Below, piece by piece: positions 11,642 to 23,746 of a stretch of DNA of 64,000 nucleotides. Origin of the DNA: Echinometra lucunter. Its lineage: Eukaryota; Echinodermata; Echinoidea; Camarodonta; Echinometridae. The position numbers and the translations under genes are program-made. The notes under the pieces are model-generated. The model searched no databases, was not told the DNA's origin, and was given only the letters and a program-made list of their open reading frames with translations. Every line of letters starts with the position of its first letter. The stretch's first letter is position 1. The DNA lies in assembly GCA_029962745.1 (NCBI GenBank), contig CM057157.1, forward strand, positions 215,454 through 279,453, written 5' to 3'.

Positions 11642-12566
11642 GTGGTATTCTGAACACCGTTTTAACTGTGTTTAAAGTTCTGTTGTAACTTCTGTTTTAA
11701 GTCACCGACTTACAACACCGCTAAAACAGACGGTACTCTGGGAACTGTTTTGACGGTGTTGTAAGTCATCAAAGCCACACCCACCACAAAAATATCATGC
11801 AATAGGGAAAGTCGTAAGAGATGGTTTTAAGATGATTCAGCCAATAAGATCGCCCCCCTGGGGAAAGGGTACGTGAAATGCGTGAACTTATATTCGCGTT
11901 GTAAACGAGCACATTAATTTGTGCTTAGTTTCTTGCTTGAATTAAGTGATGCGATGATGTGACAGGATAATATTTGTTGTGAAAATCATCGATTATCGCA
12001 GATATTTGCCAAAATTCTCCACAAGAGGCAAAAATTCTCTCTAAATGTTGTTTTGAAATATCAGAAAGGTTTACTGGATTTTGTTATCTCCCTCATTGCA
12101 ACCAAAAACACAATGAGCGAGAAAAATTGCCGCCATGACACACCACATACAAAGTTAAAACAACTCCCACCCTGTTTTATCTCATGAGCATGAATTGTCC
12201 AGAGGAAAAACTTAAAACAGAAGATAAAACGGTTTCATCAACATTTGTTGTCTGACAAGTTGTCAGATCTGACATCTTTCCTTGATTTTGATTGGCTGAG
12301 GAGCATCGTTACTATGGCAACTGTCGGATAAAACAGACTTTGTCGAATAAAACATCCGACAAGTCCTTTCATGAAACGCTCCCGGAATACCGTGTTATTG
12401 CATATGGCATTTTTACGCGCTTGCGCACGATTTGCGCCAAACATGCAAATTAAAATGCGCGGTTAGAAAGATAAAACAAAAGTTAAAACAAAGACAGAAC
12501 GGTGTTCAGAATATCGATTTGCTAAAACAAACTTAAAACGGAGTTAAAACAGTCTCAGAATACCAC
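11642..12566. mobile_element. About 925-bp inverted-repeat element
   Basis: Left end GTGGTATTCTGAACACCG with TTTTAACTGTGTTTAAAG; right end in inverted form GTGGTATTCTGAGACTG with TTTTAACTCCGTTTTAAG. The subterminal zones are rich in GTTTTAA/TTAAAAC repeats on both sides. A segment at about 12239-12400 resembles a separate short element (CTGACAAG with TTTCATGAAACGCTCCC). No target duplication was recognised and no transposase is encoded. Confidence 0.6.
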
Positions 12567-12727
12567 CCCAGGTTCCCAGCTGGGCAGCTGACCAGGGCCT
12601 ATCCGTCCCATGAGTGGTAAATGAATAAATACAATAAATGAAATAGTGAGATTTCACCTCGAAAGATCGATAAGTTGTTCCACTATATTTCGTCATAATT
12701 AAATCAATAATTTAACAAGTCTGAGAT

Positions 12728-15700
12728 CAGTGGCGTATCTGCGGGGGGGGGGGGGGGGGGGGAGGGGGGAGCGCAAGGGGGCAAGTGCCCCGGGCGGCAT
12801 TTCTGGGGGCGTAAAACACAAAAGTGAAAAAGGAAAATGAAGAAAAATCACCTTTGATAAGAATTTTGCGCCCCCCCCCCCCCCCCCCCCCACTTTGCAG
12901 GAGAAATACATCAGAAATAGAGTTTTTGAGGATTGAGAGTAACAGAAAATTCCAAAGCTCGGTCGCTTTGCTCCCTAGCAAGATTATTTCCACACAGAAT
13001 CTTATAATTTCGCGCCCATGTTTCAATAACAAGATTGCATCAGGATTTTTCATTGTATAATAAATCTCACCTGGAATTCATAAGCCATTTTCAGCAAAAC
13101 AAACACGTGTAAAGTCAAGTGACGTAATGACTGCTCAGTATTTGGCGTATGACATGATAGGTATACACTTGATTTATAAACAAAGTTCTTAAACAAGTTT
13201 TTTTTTTTTTACAAAGGGTTCAGAATTGATGATTCAATTGTCATGATTGTCGTTGTTTTCGTCGCTGTCATGTAAGTTTCATCTGCGTCTTGCTAAATAC
13301 TGCTTCCCCAGTGTGGTTTTATACAGCATTTGGAAAGGTTAAATATTCGAAAGAAATCAAACATCCAAATACGGGCGGCACTTGGAGGGGCACAAAAAAC
13401 GCAAAAGAGAAAAAAGAAAAAGGAGAAAATAAAGAAACGAAGTAATCTTCTTTTTATAAGGTATACGCGCCAACTCCCCATCCGCAGGGTAAATGTATCA
13501 GAAATAGAGTTTTTGAGGGCAGTGACCTATCTAAGCATTATGGCGCCCGGAGCAACAATGAAGTTGCGCCTCCTTCCCCCCCCCCCCCCCCCCACCCCTC
13601 GCGAGTGCCGAAACGTATCTAAATTATGTTACACTCTTTATTGTTAGGAAAATGAACATGATTACATTAACACAAGCGAGCGAGCAAAGCAACTAAGCGA
13701 CAATTTTTAAAAGAAAATTTTAATCCCTAAAAACGCAAAATCTTGTGCATTTTCCCAAGAAATTTGTCAATTGATCACTGAAATTGAACAGTAGAGAAGA
13801 TTTATGAAATTAGATTGATAAACAGATTTCTATTTTCTCAGTTTTAAGACTTGGAGTAAAATTAACGAAAACCCTTGAGAAATACTCGAGGCCCGATTTC
13901 AATAGCAAGGCGACAAGAAATTTAGATTTCTTTCAAATGTTTAACCTTTGCAGATTCTGCATTAGGCCATACACAGGTGGAATATTTAGGAAGAGACAGA
14001 TGAAACTTACATGATAGCGAGCAAAGCAACCACACCTACACCATTATTTTTAAAATTCTGAAATTCTATTTATGATGCATTTACCCTGCGGATGGGGAGG
14101 GACGCGTATCCCTTAAGATTACAACTTTTCTCCATTTTCTCCTTTTTATTTTGTCTCTTTTACGTTTCTGTTCTCCTCCACGTGCCGCCCTTATCCGGAT
14201 GTTAGATTTTTGTTTAACCTTTGCCATGCCACACTGGGGGGAGCATTATTTAAAAAGACGCAGATGAAACTTACATTACAGCGGAAAACAACGACAATCA
14301 TGACAGTTGCATCATCAATTTCGGACCCTTTTTAAAAAGCTTGTTTAAGAACTTTGTTGGTAAAATCAAGTGTATACCTTTCATGCCATGTGCTGAAATA
14401 CTGAGCAGCCATTGATATAATGTCACTTGACTTTAGATGTGTTTATTTTGCTGAAAATGGCTCATGAAAAAAGTAAGCAAAATGAATTATGCCTATCATG
14501 CCATACGCCAATATACTACGCATTGATTAATAATTTAGTACATGTATAATGTCACATTTTACACATGTTTGTTTTGCTGAAAATGGCTCATAAATTTGCA
14601 GGTAAGATTAATCATACAGTGAAAAATCCTGATGCAATTATGTTATCGAAACATGGGCGCGAAATTATGAGATTCTGTGAGGAAACGATCTTGCGAGGGA
14701 GCCAATGCAAGGGACCGAGCTTTAGAAAGTTTGTGCACTGTAAACCCTCAAAAACTCTATTTCTGATGCATTTCTCCTGCAAATGGGGGGGGGGGGGCAA
14801 AATCTTTTACAAATATGATTTCTATTCATTTTTCTTTTTTCTTTTTCACTTTTGCGTTTTTGCGCCCGCTAAAAGTGCCGCCCGGGGCACTTGCCCCCCT
14901 GCCCCCTCCGTAGATACACCACTGTTTGAGGGTTTATAATGCCACATTTTTCTAGAGCTCGGTCACTTTGCTCCCTCGCATGAGTGAAAAATCCTGATGC
15001 AATTATGTTATCGAAACATGGGCGCGAAATTATGAGATTCTGTGAGGAAACGATCTTGCGAGGGAGCCAATGCAAGGGACCGAGCTTTAGAAAGTTTGTG
15101 CACTGTAAACCCTCAAAAACTCTATTTCTGATGCATTTCTCCTGCAAATGGGGGGGGGGGGGGCAAAATCTTTTACAAATATGATTTCTATTCATTTTTC
15201 TTTTTTCTTTTTCACTTTTGCGTTTTTGCGCCCGCTAAAAGTGCCGCCCGGGGCACTTGCCCCCCTGCCCCCTCCGTAGATACACCACTGTTTGAGGGTT
15301 TATAATGCCACATTTTTCTAGAGCTCGGTCACTTTGCTCCCTCGCATGAGTATATATCCTTTCAACATCTCATAGGTTGTTGGTGTTTGTTGGAATTAGG
15401 CAAACTAGTCAGTCATGACTATTGTTGCAGAATATACTCAATTTTTATAATCATTTTTTTTTTCATTACTTGATTATTCATATATATGCATGGATAAGTA
15501 TTTGTAGATTTTCATTTCCTTTTATTAATTGGGGGATCAAAAAAAAAAAAAAGAGATAAAGATGCCGTGCCAGAAGACCAATTCCTGCCCTTTATTTACG
15601 CTGTCCTGACAAGCCTTATCGTTGTGCCTTATAAGCTATGAAGGCTTCTCGGGGGGAAAAAAATCCCTATATCTCCCAAGCGTGGACAGGGGGCGCTCTT

Positions 15701-16486
15701 TCTGATATCTCAATTTATCTCGAGGTTACAAGGCAGTGGCCAAATTTAGTACAAAAATTACATCTGTTGAAGTGAATACTGACATTAATATGGACCAAAA
15801 GAAATTTAGTAACACGTGCATGCGTGCAGCAGTTATTATGATTATGTTTTATTTCATATAATTATACATACGTGTACATATACCTTTTACTTTTTAAATC
15901 TTTTATACGAAATCCTATAAAATAGTCACGCTTTTTAAATAGCCTTTTTAAAGGGGTTCAGAATTTAAAAAATAATGGTGTAGTTGTCGTTGTTTTGTTC
16001 ACTATGATGTAAGTTTCATCTGCCACTTGCTAAATATTGCACCTGTGTATGGCCTGATACAGCATTTGCAAAGATTAAACATTTCAAAGAAATCTAAACT
16101 TCTTGTCGCCTTGCTATTAAAATCAGGCCTCAAGTATTCCTAAAGGGTTTTCGTTAATTTTACTCCCAATCTTAAAACTAAGAAATTAGAAATCTGTTTA
16201 TTAATCTAATTTCACAAATCTTCTCTACTGTTCAATTTCAGTGGTCAATTGCCGAATTTCTTGGGTAAAATTTTTTGGATTAAAATTTTAATATGTAAAA
16301 ACATCGCGGCTTGGTTGCTTCGCTCCGCTCCCTCGATTGTGTTAATGTAATCATGTACATTTTCATAACGATGAAGAATCTAACACTTTTACGTTTGGGA
16401 ACTCGGGAGGGAGGGGGGGGGGGGGGGGGGGGAGGGGCGCAACTTCATTGTTGCCCCTGGCGCCATAATGCTTGGATACGCCACTG
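12728..16486. mobile_element. 3.76-kb composite non-autonomous element with hAT-like ends
   Basis: The left end is CAGTGGCGTATCTGCGGG and the right end, inverted, is CAGTGGCGTATCCAAGCATT. Both outer ends are flanked by the same 8 bases TCTGAGAT (12720-12727 and 16487-16494). CAGTGG-type termini with an 8-bp duplication are characteristic of hAT transposons. Inside are two nested inverted pairs: about 12728-13510 mirrored by about 14080-14923, and about 13519-14060 mirrored by about 15955-16486. A 365-bp tandem duplication lies at 14619-15351 and single-copy sequence at about 15352-15950. No transposase frame is visible. The ORFs here arise from repeat arms and poly-G/poly-C runs. Confidence 0.75.
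14619..15351. repeat. Near-perfect 365-bp tandem duplication
   Basis: Unit 1 starts GTGAAAAATCCTGATG at 14619 and unit 2 repeats the same words from 14984 to the end near ATGAGT at 15351. The only difference I noticed is the length of the poly-G run (about 13 versus 14). Such identity means a recent event or an assembly duplication. It lies within one inverted arm of the hAT-like composite. Confidence 0.9.
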
Positions 16487-16739
16487 TCTGAGATAGTCTG
16501 TAGTACTTTGGCAGCCGGTGCAGAAGGCAATTGATGTTGAAATGTTTTTCGAGGAAGGATGTGGTAAATTTGCAGCTGCGATTTCTCAGTGTCCCTTCTT
16601 GAACTTCTCTTTTACTTTCGAAGTAAAAAAAAACCCTCCAAAATCTCGTCATCCTTGCAATTAGCATCTCTTACAAAAGTGAGAAGAAATATGTAACTAT
16701 ATACTTCCATTTGAAAGGAAAGCTCTTTTTATCTCCTTT

Positions 16740-16774
16740 TTTGTAATTATTATTATTATTAATATTATTATTGT

Positions 16775-16863
<89 letters not shown>

Positions 16864-17310
16864 ATTATCATTATTATTATTATTATTATTGTTATTATTA
16901 TTATCATTATTATTATTATTTTTTTTTTTATTGCTCTGGCGTCACCTGTGCCTGGGAGAGGAAAAACGAAATGAATCACTGTGACCCTGAGGTCTCTCCT
17001 CCCGATATCACTGATTGGGGTGTGCAGGTGGACCACATACACCGAGGTTTCCCCCTACTCTTATACGAATAGTGCAGTGGGATCTTTAACGTGCAAAGGT
17101 GGTGACTCTCCATTACACGGGACCTCCATTTAACGTCCTATGCGAGGGACGGAGTGTTTTCCACTGTAGCAGCGTAGCCTGCGTCTATGAAACAGGGGAG
17201 GGGCACGACAACACAAAACGTAGGCTTCAGTCATCCGCCTTGGCTGGACTCGGACCCACGGTCTTTTGGTTCGAAAGGCAGACGCTTCACCGACTGAGCC
17301 AACTTGCTCA
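16740..17310 (-). mobile_element. tRNA-derived SINE (family A) with long ATT tail
   Basis: Read on the - strand, the head (17310 to about 17236) is tRNA-like, with GGCTCAGTCGGTGAAGC as box A region and GTGGGTCCGAGTCC as box B. The body contains CGGATGACTGAAGCC, CACGTTAAAGATCCCACTGC and GAGGAGAGACCTCAGGGTC. It ends near CCTGTGCC and runs into an AAT/ATT microsatellite (about 16745-16925). The same body occurs on the + strand at 38515-38901, which proves it is a dispersed repeat. The head resembles a lysine-type tRNA; no protein is encoded. Confidence 0.85.
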
Positions 17311-17319
17311 TTTGTATAT

Positions 17320-17645
17320 AATGTATAATGTAAATAATTATGTATATAATTATGTTTTGTTAAGTAGTTTAATTCCTCTCCAATAATTTCTTTGATTAAT
17401 TAATCTAAAATTATTTTTTTCATACTTTTACATCGTCATATTATTATTCAGTTGGGGATCTACATCACACAAGCTAAGCTTTTTAGTAGATCCCTTCACT
17501 TAACATTTTGTCACATTTTTATACCATATTCATGTATTCTCTGTGTCGCAGTGTGTGTGCGTGTGTGTATATATTTGTACATAGTGTCGTAATGTCATTG
17601 CAAATGTGGAATCTGAATAAATCAAATCAAATCAAATCAAATTTG
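17320..17645 (+). mobile_element. Possible LINE 3' tail ending in AATCA repeats
   Basis: Sequence through TGTACATAGTGTCGTAATG ends at about 17612 in CTGAATAAATCAAATCAAAT, that is, a short pentamer array. This arrangement is common at 3' ends of non-LTR retrotransposons. No reverse transcriptase residues are visible here, so the call is tentative. Confidence 0.35.
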
Positions 17646-17666
17646 TACACATACATAAAACACTAC

Positions 17667-20099
17667 CTTTTTCATATCTTCATATTTGATAAAGAGTCTG
17701 TTTTCTTGATGACGTAGATTCCATGATGTCTTCACATGATCAAACCAGGATCCATAATTCCTTGCTGCAACACAATTTAACATGAAAAGAGTTTTTCTTT
17801 AACAGGTCATGAAAATAGTTCACTACAATTTTCATAGTGCTATTGAATATTTATATTAGTTCAGACTGTAGTAATTTGCATACCGGTATATAGGCAGATT
17901 CCTGTTCTCACCAAAGCTCCTTAATAGCAAAGCGAACTGCCTCATACACAACACACCCCCTCACATCGGCACCTACACACACATTAAAAAAGAAAATATT
18001 AGTGAATAAATAAAACTTGCTCTTGAACATTGAAAGAAACGATAATTTCTTTGCTGGTTTAATTAAAAGTGCTTTGCACAGTTGTGACAATAGTATGGTT
18101 ATAAGGTTATAACCCAAGGGGTAATATATTGACCTTTTTATCGGAATAGTTTCCGACATGGCATCCGGCTACGTCTGTCAAATCTCTGCTGTCTACATTC
18201 TTAATTTCTCGGGGGGGGGGGGGGGTGATATAAACTACGAAATTATCATAAGTGGAGGTGTACTGTGCAGCTGGTCATTGTTCAAAACTCATCTGCCACC
18301 AACAAAGGAGTTGTGAATGCTCTTTTTGTGAATGTTGAAGATTTGTCAATCAGTCGCCGAAACCACTGGCCCATCTCTGTGGTCTAGTGGTGAAGGAATT
18401 GGCGTTCATAGCCAAAGGCCCGGGTTCGATTCCCGGCGAAGACATTTTTTTCAACCTTTGCAAAAATTTCCAAAATGGTAGGACAGCTCTGGGGAACTTT
18501 GATTCATGCTACGCTATTTATTATTCTCTCAATTGTCTCACATGCATTTATTTCCACGAGAGTTGCCAAAGCTGTTGTATATGTTATCTGATCACAAAAT
18601 ATATATGTACATATATAAAATGCTTACTCCCATCCATGAATTCCTTGAGAGCGGCTTGCCATCTGATGAAATCTCCCATCTCATTACTCCCCACAAATCG
18701 ATCAAGAGAGGTTATCACATCTTTAGGATTACGTGCCACATAGATCACCTATACATGAAGAATAAAAAGATAGAGAAAACCATCGTGACGTCATGGATGC
18801 AGCGCTATGGTTTTGTCCTGCAAATCTTATGGTCACAATAAGACCAGCAGGGTGTTTTATAAAGCTGTTCGTAAAGTTACGAACGACTTGAAGATGGCAG
18901 GCTAAATGGGATTCTCAAGCATTATAAATCGCATCAGCTAAAGGTGAAATATGCAGACACAGATTAACATTACTATTGTTTACAAGCATTTTTATAGCAA
19001 AGTATATTTTTTGCGAAAATCTAATCAAGATTATGGGAAATGCAGTCACACTTTATTAAAGCGTCAGGAAAGAATTCGGGCATCCCATTTGACTTGCCAT
19101 ATTCAAGTCGTTCGTAAAGTTATTCGTAACTTTACGAACAGCTTTATGAAACATCCCCCCCCCCCCCGGTTTAAAGGAACAGAAGATACGGGGACAAGAA
19201 TGACAAATATAACTGATGATGAAGGCAGTCATAGACTGCTAGTGACTCTTCACGACAAACAATGTTGCATACCGTATTTTCACAAATGTAAAAATGAGTC
19301 CGTTTCAAAATTCTCACCTAAAGGGCATCTAACTTTTTTTATGATGATTTAAAAAAATATATATCATGATTTTTAAAAGAAATATTTCAGACTGCAATTG
19401 CGCTTTACAGAACTCTAATAATAAATCAGCCTATATACCTTGCCTTTCTTATTCTCAATGTCTGGTGGTAGATACCTAACAGGTAGATGAGTTTGTATAA
19501 CACGAGGTGATGAAGCTCTCTCTACGATCTTATAGAATGGTAGATGTCGTGTCTTCCCCTCATCGTAAGAATCTTTCTCAAAGTAGATCATCTCGATGTT
19601 GCCTTGTGTGGTCGTCCGGTCTATCGTCTCAGGATTACCGTTGTTCAGAATCAGATGAACGATCTCTGATGCCCAGTGAGTACCTGAAGATAAAGATGAA
19701 ATTGAGCAGTGATTAGAATCTGGAAGGTACTCCCTGTGATAGGGTAGATTAAACAAATGGAACAAATCCTATGCATGGTACCTCCAAAAAAAGATAAAAT
19801 GCGGCCCATAAATACAACTGATATACACATCACAAGTATCAAAATTCTTCATTAATTTACTGATGATATCATACATGTAACTGATGGGGTTGCTGGAATC
19901 TAAACTAGGTTCAGGTCATGCAGGTGGACAATGGGCTGATAAAATTTGATCGTTGAGCATCACTTTTTAGTATAATCATGATAAAAAGTATTCTCGACAA
20001 AGAAAAGTCAAGAAATCATACAGTTTCACTAATCGTGCTAATGGTTGCATGTTTTGTGATTTTGTAGCTATACCGTTACCTCAATTCTTATACAACCTG

Positions 20100-20132
<33 letters not shown>

Positions 20133-20345
20133 TATTCAGAAATGATCTTCATGGAATGTTTATTTACCCGACTTTGAATAAGTATTAATCCAGATATCAT
20201 CCTCCCTGACATGGAATGTCTTCAGAGCTTCAATGCTTGACGGTATAACTAAGGCACTAAACTTGATTCCATCATAGAAAACACTCCCATGTACAGAATG
20301 GTCCACCCAATCCTCAGCACTGAACGATGATAGATCGGTCGCCAT
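17667..20345 (-). CDS. Cytosolic sulfotransferase, downstream tandem copy lacking its last two exons
   Basis: SULTs move a sulfonate group from PAPS to hydroxyl or amine groups of small molecules in the cytosol. Four exons are seen: 20168-20345 (start MATDLSS), 19439-19683, 18628-18748 and 17667-17764, with phases 1, 0, 1, 0 that join cleanly. The 214 residues include the PAPS-binding TYSKSGTHW, the catalytic-type PRVIQTHLP and YVARNPKDV, which binds the 3'-phosphate. An in-frame ATG 21 bases upstream would add seven residues. I chose MATDL because the upstream copy starts there. The exon 4 donor is intact, but exons matching residues 215-311 of the complete copy are not visible between 17666 and the gap. 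Reading through gives a stop after nine codons. The copy may be a decayed 3'-truncated gene, or its end may be lost through misassembly. Exons differ from the complete copy by about 2-8 percent, while introns do not align by eye. Confidence 0.82.
18373..18444 (+). tRNA. tRNA-Glu-like sequence or SINE head, probably a pseudogene
   Basis: Seventy-two bases with GTGGTCTAGTGG (box A region, typical of tRNA-Glu) and GGGTTCGATTCCC (box B). The anticodon arm TTGGC/GCCAA is a perfect 5-bp stem enclosing GTTCATA, which nominally places UCA at the anticodon. The T arm CCGGG/CCCGG is perfect. The acceptor stem has two mismatches in seven pairs, and G32 and U37 are unusual, so a functional tRNA is doubtful. 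A run of seven T (18445-18451) follows as a possible Pol III terminator. It lies in intron 3 of the truncated sulfotransferase, on the opposite strand. Confidence 0.5.
18850..19157. mobile_element. About 310-bp foldback MITE in a sulfotransferase intron
   Basis: The left end GGTGTTTTATAAAGCTG plus TTCGTAAAGTTACGAACG is mirrored by CGTAACTTTACGAACAGC and TTTATGAAACATCCCC at the right. The subterminal repeat TTCGTAAAGTTACGAA is itself a palindrome. Similar GGGTGTTTCA(C/T)AAAG ends occur on the element at 54937-55235, so a family is likely. Noncoding. Confidence 0.65.
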
Positions 20346-20531
20346 TCTTCCTCTTTGATCTCTCAAACCTCTTTCAACAGGTTCAAATATTTTTCACCTT
20401 TTCTTGACTTTTTATTTCCTGGACAGGTATGTTCGTATATTACAGCTAATCTCTCACCGCTGAGATGAATGAACCTGGCATGGTGAAGAAATCAAATGTT
20501 TATAAAGAATAGTTATAAAGAGGAAGTATAG

Positions 20532-20808
20532 ACACTGGCGTACTAGGGGGGGGGGGGCTGCTGTTTCACAACCAAGTTTTTTTTTTTTCCAATTATTGCT
20601 TTTGTCTTTTCAACAGTGTCATGACATCGAATTTTCCTGAATATCTAGCCGATTGGGCCCTTTTTTATTCTCTTATTCTTTGATTTCCTTGAGGACCTTT
20701 TTTGCTTGTCAGCAGCTGGACCTTTTCCTATTTATTCATGTTTTGGGGGATAGTGCAGCCCCCCCCCCCCCTCAAAAAAATATATATATTTGGCGCATTA
20801 CGCCATTA
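20532..20808. mobile_element. Short element with CACTGGCGTA end (family shared with 63.1 kb)
   Basis: Starts CACTGGCGTACTAGG plus a poly-G run and ends in GCGCATTACGCCATTATG after a poly-C run. Internal words TTTCCTTGAGGACC and CAGCAGCTGGACC recur at 63240-63305. Both copies are noncoding. End similarity to CAGTGGCGTA suggests a hAT-type MITE. Confidence 0.5.
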
Positions 20809-21179
20809 TGTATATTGTAGTCGTCATGAATAGATGAAAAAAAAAATGCGCGGGTGGCTGCAATGTAAACTAGGCAGCATAAGATATTCCTAACATGAAA
20901 CGTCATCGATTTCTCAGTCTTCTATGACCACAGATGAGGGGAGGAGTTCATTGTCTTGAACTTGTATGAAGTAAATAATGGTAGCATCTGCCCTCAACCG
21001 TGCTAATAGGACGTAATATTTCCACACAATTCTCAAAGGTTTCACATACTGTAGGGCCATACGCATGGTTTTCCTGTTCCGTTGTATTTAATAGTAACGT
21101 TTATTGTAAACAATCTTCTTTGATTTGCTTAAAGAAATAGATAAACAGAAATCGTATCATCGTCCACCTTGTATTTAGG

Positions 21180-21220
21180 TAAATAATAATAAAAATAATA
21201 ATGATAATAACAACAACAAC

Positions 21221-21278
<58 letters not shown>

Positions 21279-21290
21279 TTAATAATAACA
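21180..21290. repeat. (AAT)n microsatellite
   Basis: About 110 bases of AAT triplets with AAC interruptions. Confidence 0.9.
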
Positions 21291-21526
21291 ACACTATCTG
21301 CGACTTAAGGGTAAGTCGTAACTGACACTTAGAGGCAATTTCATGATGGTCATGTGGTAGTCACTGAGAAGACTTCATTTTTTCGGTTAAATGATATCAT
21401 TTGGCAATAAACTAATGGTCTAAGACTTGAAATATAAATCAAAAGATCAACTGAAAAATATTTTCATATTTACTATATCTATAATATACAACATATTGTC
21501 GATTCCCCTTAATGTTCACTTTTAGA

Positions 21527-21974
21527 CGAAAGTTTGAGCAAAATCGGACAATCTGTTAAAGAGTTATGAACTTTGAAAGTTTAAGTAAATCCTTATTATG
21601 GGGATCCTTGAGTTGGCAACTTTGCCAGCATCTGTGATGTCATCGTGGACAACTCTACATTCATTTTGTACACAGAATTTCATATTTTCTTCATTTTCAA
21701 GAAAAATAGAAATTTGTTTGATTAATTGTTTGAGTATGACATGGCTACATCAATTCTGCAAGCATTTGGGGGAGAATTATGTTGATTCCTGACTTTAAAG
21801 TTCATTTAAATCATTTTTTTTAAAATTTATTCTCAAAATGAATGGAGAGTTGTCCACGATGACATCACAGATGCTGGCCAAGTTGCCAACTCAAGGATCC
21901 CCATAATAGGGATTTACTGAAACTTCAAAGTTCATAACTATTGAACAGATCATCCGATTTTGCTCAAACTTTCG
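21527..21974. mobile_element. About 450-bp foldback element
   Basis: The left arm contains CGAAAGTTTGAGCAAAATCG, GTTATGAACTTTGAAAGTT, then GGGGATCCTTGAGTTGGC and GATGTCATCGTGGACAACTC. The same words appear inverted in the right arm in mirrored order (from GAGTTGTCCACGATGACATC to GATTTTGCTCAAACTTTCG). The loop is only about 180 bases. No ORF or clear target duplication. Upstream of the sulfotransferase copy, no gene was seen between 20346 and 22500. Confidence 0.7.
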
Positions 21975-22741
21975 CTGTTTACTCTTCTTGGTCACCTCTA
22001 TTTACTAAGAGCACACTGATGCCTGGGTTTCATTCTCCTTTAAATAACGATCGTCAAGGACTTGCAAAAACCAGGAGGGATAAGAACTTAGTATTTGCGT
22101 ACACTCTGTTACACTAATCCAAACTCTGGTAATTTCAAAGTTTCCTTCTTCATGTTAATTGGACAAAATGTTTACAGATTACATACACTTTTTTCTTTTC
22201 AAGTAGGTAGTAAAACAAAATTTAAATTTCCGGCTTGATCTCGTTTTATACTTTGGGGGTACACTCTCCAAAAATTCGCTGACAAAAAAAAAAAAAAACC
22301 CAAACAAACAAAAAGATCCTCAGCTTTGAATTCGGGGGACCCCATTGTGTCCCCCATCCTTTTTTTTTGGGGGGGGGGACGTGTACCCCTGCCCCCCCCC
22401 CTCCCGATTGACGCCCTTGCATGCTCAGTATGCGAACTTGCCTTACTTTCATAATAAGAAACAAGTATAGGTCTAGAAAGAGCTGAAGCTTCGTCACATT
22501 TTAAAACATGTCAGTGGTTACTGGAGTGAGTAAAGTCATTTTCCCCCTCAATCCTTGGTGCTCGGACATTATTATACCACAGTCGGTCCGGCCATTACTT
22601 CATCACAGATCTATAGGCCCAAGGTTTGCATGGTTAGGGCTTCGCTCGAGGTTTCAGGTTTATAAAGGGCTGGAGTTAGATATCGTAACATTGTTTGGTC
22701 TAATTGAAGTACAAAGTAATATTCCAACAGAAGTAGGCCTA

Positions 22742-22902
22742 CTCTCTAAATTCCTTAATTAGATTAGAAATCAATCTATAAGATTGTGGTAGGGACCAAT
22801 CTAAAATTAGATGGAGAAAAAGATTGATTTCTAAATATTAGATTGAGATTTTCAATCTAATTTTGGATTGGTCCCTCACTGCTATCTAAAGGATTTAGAG
22901 AG
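22742..22902. mobile_element. 161-bp MITE with TA target site
   Basis: Ends CTCTCTAAATTCCTTA and, inverted, CTCTCTAAATCCTTTA, flanked by TA (22740-22741 and 22903-22904). The interior is a series of ATTAGATT/AATCTAAT inverted words plus GGACCAATC. Noncoding. Confidence 0.65.
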
Positions 22903-23600
22903 TATGCCTCGTAGAATGGGTCTCATAATCCGGTCCATCGAGTTGAATAAAGCAAACAAAACGAGAGAATTATCTATATGCACCTGTTAGCCACAGCTCA
23001 GTTTACCATTATCACAAAGGCATTCTATATAGTCAGATCTCACACAGACACACGATCGTTATGATTTTATCTGCCGAAATTTAGTAAGAATTAGAAACGA
23101 CATATCATACAGAATCCGATACAGATTAAGCAACATACCCTATTCAATGTAGTCATTCCTTAGACCTGTATACTTTCTGCTTTAATACTGCATGCAACTT
23201 ACGATGAATGCAAACAAAAATTCAACGATGTTTAGGAAAAATATGTACAAATCACAGGTGTAAGATTTTGACACTACTGCTCTCCACGTGGACTTTGGAC
23301 CTTGAACTCATACTGAGTGTAATCAAACATTGACCTGTGTACAATACTCACCTTAAGAACTCTTAAGACCGGAAGGGGGGGGGGGTGGAGCAGAATGTTA
23401 GAGCTAGGGCACACAATATGGCGAAAAGTTCCTGACACGGCAAAAAAGAAGGCATATGTCGTTCATGAACCCTGAGACAGCTCGTACGAGTGCACCATTG
23501 TTTTTGCTTGTCATAGTAAATTCATACGCAATCAGCTATAGCTAGGGGCGACAGTAGTGGGGGCAGGGGCGGCTGCCCTATATAATTTTCCAAGAAGACA

Positions 23601-23746
23601 TGAAGAAGAAGAAGAAGAAGAAGAAGAAGAAGAAGAAGAAGAAGAAGAAGAAGAAGAAGAAGAAGAAGAAGAAGAAGAAGAAGAAGAAAAAGAAGAAGAA
23701 GAAGAAGAAGAAGAAGAAGAAGAAGAAGAAGAAGAAGAAGAAGAAG
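23601..23746. repeat. (GAA)n microsatellite, about 48 triplets
   Basis: Nearly pure GAA over about 145 bases with one interruption (GAAAAAGAA at about 23687). It yields spurious poly-Glu, poly-Lys and poly-Phe frames on both strands. Confidence 0.95.

Noticed and set aside
18373..18444. Selenocysteine tRNA because of a UCA anticodon
   Set aside because: The body has standard Glu-like length and lacks the long variable arm and extended acceptor of tRNA-Sec.
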